A stretch of DNA of 64,000 nt, taken from NCBI GenBank assembly GCA_022509085.1, contig JAFLTW010000004.1:62001-126000 (forward strand), in the 5' to 3' direction. Below, piece by piece: positions 40,033 to 48,104 of the stretch; the first letter of the stretch is position 1, and the number at the start of each line of letters is the position of its first letter. Below the pieces are notes generated by a model, which was given only the letters and a program-made list of their open reading frames with translations, did not search any database and was not told the DNA's origin. The stretch is from Muribaculaceae bacterium (lineage in GTDB: Bacteria > Bacteroidota > Bacteroidia > Bacteroidales > Muribaculaceae). A program made the translations under genes and the position numbers.

Positions 40033-41811
40033 TTACTTGCCTTCCGACTTAAGCTGCTCCTTAAGGGCCTGGAGAGACTCGAGGTCGCCAAGGGTAGTTT
40101 TCTCGATAGCGGGAGCGCCTTCTACGGCTGCTTCCTTGCGGGGAGCGCGCTGTGCGCGTTCGGCGCGACGTTCGGCGCGGTTGGCGTCTTCAGCGATACG
40201 GCTGTGGCTGACGATGATGCGCTTGCTGTCTTTATTGAACTCGATCACCTTAAAGTCGAGGGTCTCACCCTTCTGGGCCTGGGTTCCGTCTTCCTTAACG
40301 AGGTGTTTGGGAGTGGCGAAACCTTCCACACCCTGAGCGAGGGAAACGAGGGCACCCTTGTCTACCATATCGGTGATTGTACCCTTATGGATAGAGCCGA
40401 GAGTGAAGACGTTTTCAAAGTCGTTCCAGGGATTGTCTTCGAGCTGCTTGTGGCCGAGGGAGAGACGACGGTTGTCCTTGTCGATCTCGAGCACCTGCAC
40501 TTCGATTTCGTTACCGATAGAAGTGAACTCGGAGGGGTGTTTGATCTTCTTGGTCCAGGAAAGGTCGGAGATATGGATAAGACCGTCGACACCTTCTTCG
40601 ATTTCAACGAACACGCCGAAATTGGTGAAGTTGCGTACGCGGGCGGTATGCTTGCTGCCGATGGCATACTTCTCTTCGATATTCTCCCAGGGATCGGGAC
40701 GGAGCTGCTTAAGGCCGAGCGACATCTTGCGTTCGTCGCGGTCGATGGTGAGAACCACGCATTCCACGTCGTCGCCAACCTTCAGGAAGTCCTGGGCGCT
40801 GCGGAGGTGCTGGCTCCAGCTCATCTCGCTCACGTGGATAAGGCCTTCAACACCGGGCTGCACTTCAACGAATGCACCGTAGTCGGTCATAACCACTACC
40901 TTACCCTTGATCTTGTCGCCTACCTTCACATCCTCGCTGAGGGAATCCCAGGGGTGCGGGAGGAGCTGCTTGAGACCGAGAGCGATGCGCTTCTTCTCGT
41001 TGTCGAAATCGATGATAACGACCTTGATGTCCTGGTCGAGCTCAACCACCTCGTGAGGATCGCTTACGCGGCCCCAGCTAAGGTCGGTGATATGCACGAG
41101 ACCGTCAACGCCGCCGAGGTCGACGAATACACCGTAGTTGGTGATATTCTTAACCTTACCTTCGAGCACCTGGCCCTTCTCGAGCTTGGAGATGATTTCC
41201 TTCTTCTGGGCTTCGAGTTCGGCTTCGATAAGAGCCTTATGGCTCACTACAACGTTCTTATATTCCTGATTGATCTTGACAACCTTGAATTCCATTGTCT
41301 TATCAACGAAGATATCGTAGTCGCGGATGGGGCGCACGTCGATCTGTGAACCCGGGAGGAAAGCATCCATACCGAACACGTCGACAATCATACCGCCCTT
41401 AGTGCGGCTCTTGACGTAGCCCTTGATAATTTCGTTGTTTTCGAGAGCCTGGTTAACGCGGTCCCAAGAGCGGGTTTCGCAGGCTTTCTTGTGGGAGAGG
41501 CTCAGCTGGCCGTTGCGGTCTTCGAGCGCATCGACGTAAACGTCGACTTCGTCGCCCACCTTAAGGTCCGGATTGTAGCGGAATTCGCTCACCGGGATGA
41601 TAGCGTCAGACTTCATGCCGATATCGACACGCACTTCACGCTTTGAGATGGATTTAACCTTACCGGTTACGATTTCGTTTTCTTTAGCTGTCTTAAGAGT
41701 TTCGTCGTAGATTTTGGTTTGCTCTTCGCGGCTCTTCGAACCAGCTGTTTCGCCTTTTTCATAGGCATCCCAATCGAAATCAGCGATAGGGGTTTGAATT
41801 TTGTCTGTCAT
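40033..41811 (-). CDS. rpsA: 30S ribosomal protein S1
   Basis: A 592-residue protein with six S1 RNA-binding repeats, each a GxxxxGxVxxIxxxGxxVxxxxxxGLxHxSxxxW-like unit (for example GQVLEGKVKNITNYGVFVDLGGVDGLVHITDLSW). It binds mRNA leader sequences at the ribosome, important in Bacteroidota where Shine-Dalgarno pairing is weak. The C-terminal tail is basic/alanine-rich, with NRAERRAERAQRAPRKEAAVEG. It has its own consensus promoter (41875-41906). Confidence 0.98.
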   Translation of the reverse strand: MTDKIQTPIADFDWDAYEKGETAGSKSREEQTKIYDETLKTAKENEIVTGKVKSISKREVRVDIGMKSDAIIPVSEFRYNPDLKVGDEVDVYVDALEDRNGQLSLSHKKACETRSWDRVNQALENNEIIKGYVKSRTKGGMIVDVFGMDAFLPGSQIDVRPIRDYDIFVDKTMEFKVVKINQEYKNVVVSHKALIEAELEAQKKEIISKLEKGQVLEGKVKNITNYGVFVDLGGVDGLVHITDLSWGRVSDPHEVVELDQDIKVVIIDFDNEKKRIALGLKQLLPHPWDSLSEDVKVGDKIKGKVVVMTDYGAFVEVQPGVEGLIHVSEMSWSQHLRSAQDFLKVGDDVECVVLTIDRDERKMSLGLKQLRPDPWENIEEKYAIGSKHTARVRNFTNFGVFVEIEEGVDGLIHISDLSWTKKIKHPSEFTSIGNEIEVQVLEIDKDNRRLSLGHKQLEDNPWNDFENVFTLGSIHKGTITDMVDKGALVSLAQGVEGFATPKHLVKEDGTQAQKGETLDFKVIEFNKDSKRIIVSHSRIAEDANRAERRAERAQRAPRKEAAVEGAPAIEKTTLGDLESLQALKEQLKSEGK

Positions 41812-41874
41812 TAAAAGTTAATAAATAGAGTTAATAAATCACGTTATGAACTGCTACACTACGCAGTTTCGGCG

Positions 41875-41906
41875 CAAAATTACAAAAAATTGCGCAAACC
41901 ACCAAA
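41875..41906 (-). promoter_or_regulatory. rpsA promoter
   Basis: TTTG (41906-41903), 20 bases, TAATTTTG (41882-41875) on the minus strand: a full consensus match. Predicted start near 41868 and a leader of about 57 bases before the rpsA ATG at 41811. Confidence 0.8.
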
Positions 41907-41953
41907 AAAAGTTGAGAGTTTAGAATTTAGGCCGCGGAGAAGATTGGGGCGGT

Positions 41954-42706
41954 TCAGTTTTTAGAGAACTTCTTGTAGGCTGCCGCCATGCGGGTATGGT
42001 AGCCGCGTCGCGCGTAGCTCGGGCCGTTATAGGCGCGCGAGAACTTGGCCCACTCCCTGTTGCGCAGATACTTCACCATCCCGGTGTTCTCGATAAATCG
42101 GGCGAAGAGTTCCAGCTGACTCAATTCGGAGTAAGACATCTTCTCCACAAACTCCTCGATCGTCTTGCATCCGCAGAGCTTATAGTTGAAGCCTCCGATC
42201 TGGAACATACCCCAGAAAGTACCCATGTCGGCACCCTGTGCGTTCTTATGGCGCGCGTTGGTGAGCTGGGTCCATTCCTTCAGCGCGTACCCCTTTAGCC
42301 CCGGGGGTACCTTGGCGCTTTTGTCGGGAGCCTTCGATACGGCCTTCGAGGCATGCTGGCGATACATCGAGGGGTCAAAATTCACCACGGGCACGCCCGG
42401 GGCCCAGAAGCCCTTCATAGCGGCGCCGGCCTCGATGGCCACGACGGCCTTCATGGCTGCCACCTCCACGTTCAGTTCGGCGGCTACGAGGCGGAAGTCC
42501 TCATCGGTAAGGCTTTCGTAGCGTGAAAGGCTGTCGGCGCGGGCAGCCTCGATGGAGTCGGCCCTGATAGCGGCCTGACGGGCAGAATCGGCAGCGGCCT
42601 GCTCCCCGGGCGAGGGAGAGCCGGACGACGTGCCGCAGGCTGCGGCGGCACTCAAAGCGATGCCGGCCACAAAGGCCGGCACCGCGAATGCCGTTAAGCG
42701 TCTCAT
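41954..42706 (-). CDS. N-acetylmuramidase-like lipoprotein
   Basis: A 250-residue lipoprotein (signal peptide, AAAC, Cys24) with an Ala/Asp/Ser-rich linker to about residue 65. The rest resembles the N-acetylmuramidase domain PF11860 (DUF3380) known from phage endolysins: LNVEVAAMKAVVAIEAGA, GFWAPGVPVVNFDPSMYRQH, and MGTFWGMFQIGGFNYKLCG. The expected catalytic glutamate is the one in AIEAG. It would cut glycan strands of peptidoglycan from the membrane. Its ATG overlaps the pepD stop (ATGA), implying coupled translation. Confidence 0.8.
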   Translation of the reverse strand: MRRLTAFAVPAFVAGIALSAAAACGTSSGSPSPGEQAAADSARQAAIRADSIEAARADSLSRYESLTDEDFRLVAAELNVEVAAMKAVVAIEAGAAMKGFWAPGVPVVNFDPSMYRQHASKAVSKAPDKSAKVPPGLKGYALKEWTQLTNARHKNAQGADMGTFWGMFQIGGFNYKLCGCKTIEEFVEKMSYSELSQLELFARFIENTGMVKYLRNREWAKFSRAYNGPSYARRGYHTRMAAAYKKFSKN

Positions 42707-44160
42707 ATAGAGGCTACTTTTTCAAGCACCTTGCAGAGATGGCGATAGAACTTTTCTACTGTGGGGATAAGGAGTTTCTCATCGGGAGAATGCACGCCTC
42801 TCATCGTCGGACCCATGCTCACCATGTCGAGGTGAGGATACTTCGAAAGGAAGAGACCGCACTCCAGACCGGCATGGATAGCCTTGATTTCGGGTTTCAC
42901 GCCGTAAAGCTCCTCATAGGCCTCTGCCGTGATCTTCATGATGCGGCTCTCGAGGTTGGGCGCCCAGCCCGGGTAACCGTCGCTATGGTCAACGGCAGCA
43001 CCTGCGAGTTCGAAATGGGCCTCAACCTGGCCTGCCATATCCATCTTACGGCTCTCTACGGAGGAGCGCTGCGAGGTGGTAACCACAATCTTGTCGTCGC
43101 CCTCCATCTTCACGGCAGCGAGATTGGTTGAGGTTTCCACGAGGTTCTCGAGGTCACGGCTCATGGAGTAGACACCGTGGGGAGCGGAATAGATGGAGCG
43201 GACCAGAGCGAGAGACGTAGCACTGTCGATGCAGAACTCCGGACGTTCGATCTCGTTGATTTCCAGCTTCATGTTGGGCTCCAGACCCTTATATTCGTTA
43301 CGGATGGCATCGGCATATTCATTGAGAGCCTTCACTACCTCATCCTTATGGTCGCTGAGCACGCCGAATTCGGCGCTTGCCTCGCGCGGAATAGCGTTGC
43401 GGAGGTTGCCGCCGCGGATACCGCTCACCTCTACGGGATACTTCTTGGAGCAATCCCAGATAAAGCGGGAGATGAGCTTGTTGGCGTTGGCACGGCCCAG
43501 ATGGATATCGCCGCCGCTGTGGCCGCCGAGCAGACCGGACACCTCGATATGGAAATATGTGAAATTGGTGGGAGCCATGCTCTTCTTGTAGGTAAAGACA
43601 GCGGTGGTGTCGATACCGCCTGCGCAGCCTACGAAGATCTCACCGTCGTCTTCCGAGTCAAGGTTGAGGAGCATCGTGCCGGTGATCATGTCAGATCCCA
43701 GGTTTTCAGCTCCTTCCAGACCGATTTCCTCATTCACGGTGAAGAGGGCCTCAAGCGGACCGTGTTCGAGCGTATTGTCGATCATCACCGCCAGAGCACC
43801 GGCCATACCGATACCGTTGTCGGCACCGAGAGTAGTGCCGCGGGCCTTTACCCACTCACCGTCGATATAGGTCTCGATGGGGTCTTTAAGGAAATCGTGC
43901 TTCACATCCGAATTCTTCTCGGCTACCATGTCCATATGGGCCTGCATCACGATAGTGGGGGCATTCTCGTGGCCTTTCGTGGCCGGCTTCTTCATAAGCA
44001 CATTGCCTACGGCGTCGGTCTTCACCTCGATACCGTTCTTTCCGGCAAAATCGAGAAGATAGGCGCGAATCTGGTCCTCATGCTTGGAGGGGCGGGGCAC
44101 CTTGGTGATTTCGTCAAAACAGCGCCAGATTAATTCCGGCTTAAGATCTTTAACTTCCAT
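42703..44160 (-). CDS. pepD: aminoacyl-histidine dipeptidase (peptidase D, M20 family)
   Basis: A 485-residue cytosolic zinc dipeptidase. The first metal motif is IVMQAHMDMVAE, the bridging aspartate is in TLGADNGIGMAGAL, and the catalytic glutamate pair is in FTVNEEIGLEGAENL. LNLDSEDDGEIFVGCAGG and the HSGGDIHLGRANANKLISR dimerisation segment are as in PepD/CN-hydrolase members. The last metal histidine is near MGPTMRGVHSPDEKL. Coupling to a muramidase downstream suggests joint use in cell-wall peptide recycling, which is inference. Confidence 0.95.
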   Translation of the reverse strand: MEVKDLKPELIWRCFDEITKVPRPSKHEDQIRAYLLDFAGKNGIEVKTDAVGNVLMKKPATKGHENAPTIVMQAHMDMVAEKNSDVKHDFLKDPIETYIDGEWVKARGTTLGADNGIGMAGALAVMIDNTLEHGPLEALFTVNEEIGLEGAENLGSDMITGTMLLNLDSEDDGEIFVGCAGGIDTTAVFTYKKSMAPTNFTYFHIEVSGLLGGHSGGDIHLGRANANKLISRFIWDCSKKYPVEVSGIRGGNLRNAIPREASAEFGVLSDHKDEVVKALNEYADAIRNEYKGLEPNMKLEINEIERPEFCIDSATSLALVRSIYSAPHGVYSMSRDLENLVETSTNLAAVKMEGDDKIVVTTSQRSSVESRKMDMAGQVEAHFELAGAAVDHSDGYPGWAPNLESRIMKITAEAYEELYGVKPEIKAIHAGLECGLFLSKYPHLDMVSMGPTMRGVHSPDEKLLIPTVEKFYRHLCKVLEKVASI

Positions 44161-44195
44161 GATATAGTTTTTTGGTTATGGACTAAACAGTGTGC

Positions 44196-44227
44196 CAAAA
44201 GTAGCCATTTTTATTAACCCCACCAAA
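44196..44227 (-). promoter_or_regulatory. pepD promoter
   Basis: TTTG (44227-44224), 20 bases, TACTTTTG (44203-44196) on the minus strand. Predicted start near 44189, about 29 bases before the pepD ATG at 44160. Confidence 0.8.
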
Positions 44228-44269
44228 TTTAATTGAATAAATATAGTATTTTAACCATTTTTTAGTTTT

Positions 44270-44306
44270 CCGATATGGTAATATCGGCAAAATTTCGTTA
44301 ATTTTG
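44270..44306 (+). promoter_or_regulatory. promoter -7 box with upstream inverted repeat, for the 44337 operon
   Basis: TAATTTTG at 44299-44306 is a full -7 match, but the -33 place has no TTTG. Instead CCGATAT (44270-44276) and ATATCGG (44281-44287) form an inverted repeat with a 4-base centre across that place. A regulator binding there could replace the missing -33 contact. The ATG follows at 44337. Confidence 0.55.
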
Positions 44307-44336
44307 CGTTTCAAATAAAACATCAGAAAAAATCAG

Positions 44337-44957
44337 ATGAAAAAGACACAGATGTATGCCGCCCTCGGCATATTGGCATTGACAGCGCTTGGTGCATGTG
44401 GCGGAGGCAACGACGCCAAGCAGCCGGCTGCCGGCAAGAAAGCCTTGGCCCCGACGCAGCTTGCCACGGGTACTCTGCCCAACTACAGGATAATCAACTA
44501 CGACAGCATAGTGAGCAACTACAATCTCGGCATCGACTTCAAGGAGCAGCTTATGAGGCTTCAGAACAACTACGACGCCGAGGAGAGAAAGCTGGGCAAC
44601 AGTTTCCAGAGCCGTTACAACAGCTTCATGCAGAAGCAGGACAAGCTGTCGCAGGAAAGAGTCCAGCTTCCCAGCGAGGTGGACGCCCTGCAGAAGGAGG
44701 GAGAGCAGCTGCAGAACTACTATCAGCAGTCGCAGCAGTCGCTCCAGAAGTTGCAGCTCGAGATACAGAAGACCATGATGGAAAATTCGCAGACCATCAT
44801 GGATTCCCTGCAAAACTTCCTCCAGGAATATGTGGCGGTTCACGGCTACGAGGCCATCTTTTTCTCTGAATCGGCCCCTTACTACAACCCCGCGCTCGAC
44901 GTAACAAACGAAGTGGTAGAAGGACTCAATGCCCGATACAACAAGGTTAAGAAATAA
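44337..44957 (+). CDS. OmpH/Skp family lipoprotein
   Basis: A 206-residue lipoprotein (LGAC, Cys21). The mature protein begins with a short strand (YRIINYDSIVSNYNLGIDF) and is dominated by a long coiled coil (about residues 75-160, Gln-rich: QLQNYYQQSQQSLQKLQLEIQK), then a C-terminal strand-helix (YEAIFFSESAPYYNPALDVTNEVVEGLNARY). This is the Skp/OmpH jellyfish-chaperone layout, which holds unfolded outer-membrane proteins in the periplasm. Lipidation is unlike E. coli Skp. It heads an operon that ends with an LptD-like barrel, a plausible client. Confidence 0.88.
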   Translation: MKKTQMYAALGILALTALGACGGGNDAKQPAAGKKALAPTQLATGTLPNYRIINYDSIVSNYNLGIDFKEQLMRLQNNYDAEERKLGNSFQSRYNSFMQKQDKLSQERVQLPSEVDALQKEGEQLQNYYQQSQQSLQKLQLEIQKTMMENSQTIMDSLQNFLQEYVAVHGYEAIFFSESAPYYNPALDVTNEVVEGLNARYNKVKK

Positions 44958-45022
44958 CCTCAACGAATAGCGAAGACGCGGCGGGTGGCTCCACGGGGTC
45001 TCCCGCCGTTGGAGTATATTAT

Positions 45023-46249
45023 ATGATAGAAGACAACATAATAGACAGAGAGGCCAACGAACGCACCGTGTTGGTCGGGCTCGTTACCAAAAACCTCACC
45101 GAAGCGAAGGTGAAGGAATATCTCGACGAGCTTGATTTTCTGGCACGCACCGCCGGTGCGGAGCCCGAAAAACAGTTTGTGCAGAAGCTGGAGTATCCCA
45201 ACCCAAGAACCTATGTGGGCACCGGTAAGCTCCAGGAGATCCGCCAGTATGTGGAAGACCACGACATAGGACTCATCATTTTCGACGACGACCTCTCGGC
45301 CAAGCAGGTGAGCAACATAGAGCGCGAGCTCAAGATCAAGATATTAGACCGCACGAGTCTTATCCTCGACATCTTCGCCAAGAGGGCGCAGACCGCCACG
45401 GCACGCACACAGGTAGAGCTGGCTCAATACCAGTATCTCCTTCCGCGCCTGACACGTATGTGGACCCACCTCGAGCGGCAGCGCGGCGGCATCGGTATGC
45501 GTGGTCCCGGCGAGACCCAGATAGAGACCGACCGACGCATAATCCTCGACAGGATCTCTCGCCTCAAGGATGAGCTCAAGCTCATCGACCGCCAGAAAAG
45601 CATCCAGCGGAAAAACCGCGGTAAACTGACGAGGGTTGCCCTGGTGGGCTACACCAACGTGGGCAAATCGACGATAATGAATCTCTTGAGCAAGAGCGAC
45701 GTATTTGCCGAAAACAAACTCTTCGCCACCCTCGACACCACCGTAAGGAAAGTGACGATAGAAAATCTCCCCTTCCTGCTCACCGATACGGTAGGCTTCA
45801 TCCGGAAGCTGCCCCACCATCTCGTGGACTCCTTCAAGTCGACCCTCGACGAAGTGAGAGAGGCAGACCTGCTGCTGCACGTGGTAGACATCAGCCATCC
45901 CGGCTTCGAGGAGCAGATCGAGGTAGTCAACAAGACGCTGACAGACGTCTGCAACGGCAGCGAGAAACCGATGATCATGGTGTTCAACAAGATCGACGCC
46001 TTCAGCCATGTGGAGAAAGATCCCGACGACCTCACTCCGGCCACCCGCGAAAACATACCCCTCTCGGAATTCGAGAAGACATGGATGGCAAAGATGGACA
46101 ACAACTGCGTCTTCATGTCGGCCAGGGAGCACACCAATGTCGATGCCCTCAAACAGATCCTCTACCTCAAGGCTCGCGAGATACACGCCGAGCGCTTCCC
46201 CTACAACGACTTCTTATACCAGACCTATGACGACGACACCGAACTATAA
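45023..46249 (+). CDS. hflX: GTPase HflX
   Basis: A 408-residue ribosome-associated GTPase. The N-terminal HflX domain includes NPRTYVGTGKLQEI and FDDDLSAKQVSNIERELKIKILDRTSLILDIFA. Then comes the hallmark GMRGPGETQIETDRR linker and coiled coil. The G domain has G1 GYTNVGKS (209-216), G3 DTVGF and G4 NKID. HflX splits stalled ribosomes after heat or antibiotic stress. The start codon lies 65 bases after the OmpH-like gene; the 3' end overlaps the DUF4954 gene by 23 bases in another frame. Confidence 0.97.
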   Translation: MIEDNIIDREANERTVLVGLVTKNLTEAKVKEYLDELDFLARTAGAEPEKQFVQKLEYPNPRTYVGTGKLQEIRQYVEDHDIGLIIFDDDLSAKQVSNIERELKIKILDRTSLILDIFAKRAQTATARTQVELAQYQYLLPRLTRMWTHLERQRGGIGMRGPGETQIETDRRIILDRISRLKDELKLIDRQKSIQRKNRGKLTRVALVGYTNVGKSTIMNLLSKSDVFAENKLFATLDTTVRKVTIENLPFLLTDTVGFIRKLPHHLVDSFKSTLDEVREADLLLHVVDISHPGFEEQIEVVNKTLTDVCNGSEKPMIMVFNKIDAFSHVEKDPDDLTPATRENIPLSEFEKTWMAKMDNNCVFMSAREHTNVDALKQILYLKAREIHAERFPYNDFLYQTYDDDTEL

Positions 46250-48041
46250 GCCGGAGAGCCCGCAAGTACCCGCTGCGGCCGAGGCCTTCTGCGGCAAGCG
46301 GCAGGGCCCGGCATGGTGGGACAAGCAGCAGCTCGAGCGCCAGGGATGCACGGCCACCGACTGGAGCCGCGTCACCCTTCACCCCGACACCGACCTCAGC
46401 CTAATCCGAAACGTAGACTTCGAGGGAGACTGCAGCGTGGGGAAACTCGACGCCGTGGACTATCCCGGCAGCGGACTCCGTAACGTGAGGCTCATCGACA
46501 CCCACGTAGGCGACGGCGCCTCGATACGCAACGTAGGGGGCTGGATCAAGAACGCCGTCATCGGCAACGAAGTGACCATCGACAACGTTGGTCGCATCGA
46601 GTTCGAGCCCGAGGCCACCTGCGGACTCGGACTCCAGGTATCGGTGCTCGACGAGACGGGTTCGCGGCCGGTGCCCATCTACCCCGGGCTTACGGCCCAG
46701 AGCGCCACACTCATGGCACGCGACCCCAAGCTGGCAGAGGACTCACTCATTCCGCAGACAGTGGCCTACTGTGAAGAGAGAGCCATGAGTCCGCGCATCG
46801 GCGACAAAGCCGTGATACGCGACAGCGGCACCCTTTTCAACGTAGCCGTAGGGCGCGAGGTAACGATAGAGGGAGCCCGAAGGCTCGCCAACGGAATGAT
46901 CGTAAACAACGCCGCTCCCGGACGTCCCCTTGCCTTCGTGGGAGCGGGCGTAGACGCCGACGGCTTCATCGTGGAAGACGGCTCCGTAGACTCCGGCGCC
47001 ACCCTGCGCAACGTCTATGTCGGCCAGGGCGTCAGCATCGGGAAAGGTTTCACGGCCCACGACTCCCTCTTCTTCGCCAACTGCAGCATGGAAAACGGCG
47101 AGGCATGCGCCGTGCTCGGAGGTCCCTATTCCGTAAGCATGCACAAGGGAACGCTGCTGATAGGGGTGCAGACATCGTTTATGAACGCGGGCAGCTCGTC
47201 AAACCAGAGCAACCACATGTATAAGCTCGGCCCGGTGCATTGGGGGCTGCTGGAGCGGGGCGTCAAGACCAGCTCCAACTCCTACCTGATGCACGGTGCT
47301 TCCATAGGCGCCTTCTCCCTGCTTATGGGCGACCACAAGACTCATCCAGACTCTACCGAATTCCCCTTCTCCTACCTCTTCGGCGACGACAAGGGAGCAA
47401 CGGTGGTGGTGCCCGGCATGATGCTTCGCTCGTGCGGGCTGATGCGCGACGAGATGAAATGGCCCACACGCGACCGTCGGCTCAAGCGTAAACTGCCTAT
47501 GCACGACCGCATAATATTCGAGGTGCTCAACCCTTACACCGTAAGCCGTATCCTCACAGCCCTCGACACCATAGCCGAACTGCTCCACCTTCAGGCCGAC
47601 GACGACCGCTACATAAGGTATAAAGGCATGAAATTCAGCAAGGCCTCGCTCGAGAGAGCCCGGCAGCTCTACACCCTCGCCGTGTTCAAATACCTTCACA
47701 GCAAGCTCCCCGACGGGCAGTTTCCCGAGGGAGAGCCGCAGCAGAGTGTCGGCGAGCCTGCCGAATGGCTCGACCTCTCCGGGCTTATCCTGACCCGCGA
47801 CACCCTGGACCGCGCGCGGAACGCAGCGACCGTTGAGGAGCGCGAGGAAATATTCACCGAGGCATTCGAGCGTTATCCCGAACTCGAGAGAGAATGGATA
47901 ATGCAAAGGTTTGACTCCACCTGGAGAGTGGAGCCCGAGCGCATACGCATCTATGCCGAAGACTTCGACAACATAGTGGAAGAAGACCGCGCCGGCTATC
48001 GCGAGTCGCTCCTGGCTGAGGCCGAGATGCTTAAACTATAA
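46227..48041 (+). CDS. DUF4954 family protein, left-handed beta-helix
   Basis: A 604-residue protein. I set the start at the ATG at 46227, inside the hflX end; the frame remains open further upstream only as a shadow. Residues ~55-320 contain imperfect hexapeptide-like turns (VGDGASIRNVGGWIKNAVIGNEVTIDNVG, VYVGQGVSIGKGF) typical of UDP-GlcNAc acyltransferase-like beta-helices, including SSNQSNHMYKLGPVHWGLLERGVKTSSNSY. The C-terminal 200 residues are helical. DUF4954 is Bacteroidota-specific with no assigned reaction. Sitting between HflX and the LptD-like protein, it could serve an envelope sugar or lipid step, but that is inference. Confidence 0.88.
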   Translation: MTTTPNYKPESPQVPAAAEAFCGKRQGPAWWDKQQLERQGCTATDWSRVTLHPDTDLSLIRNVDFEGDCSVGKLDAVDYPGSGLRNVRLIDTHVGDGASIRNVGGWIKNAVIGNEVTIDNVGRIEFEPEATCGLGLQVSVLDETGSRPVPIYPGLTAQSATLMARDPKLAEDSLIPQTVAYCEERAMSPRIGDKAVIRDSGTLFNVAVGREVTIEGARRLANGMIVNNAAPGRPLAFVGAGVDADGFIVEDGSVDSGATLRNVYVGQGVSIGKGFTAHDSLFFANCSMENGEACAVLGGPYSVSMHKGTLLIGVQTSFMNAGSSSNQSNHMYKLGPVHWGLLERGVKTSSNSYLMHGASIGAFSLLMGDHKTHPDSTEFPFSYLFGDDKGATVVVPGMMLRSCGLMRDEMKWPTRDRRLKRKLPMHDRIIFEVLNPYTVSRILTALDTIAELLHLQADDDRYIRYKGMKFSKASLERARQLYTLAVFKYLHSKLPDGQFPEGEPQQSVGEPAEWLDLSGLILTRDTLDRARNAATVEEREEIFTEAFERYPELEREWIMQRFDSTWRVEPERIRIYAEDFDNIVEEDRAGYRESLLAEAEMLKL

Positions 48042-48104
48042 AGCGGCACGCATAGATAGCTCCACAGAGAGTAAGAAAGACAAAAGAACAGACACACCGA
48101 GAGA

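Noticed and set aside
46008-46226. N-terminal extension of the DUF4954 frame
   Set aside because: This stretch is a shadow of hflX, rich in Arg/Ser/Thr; the ATG at 46227 gives a sensible start.
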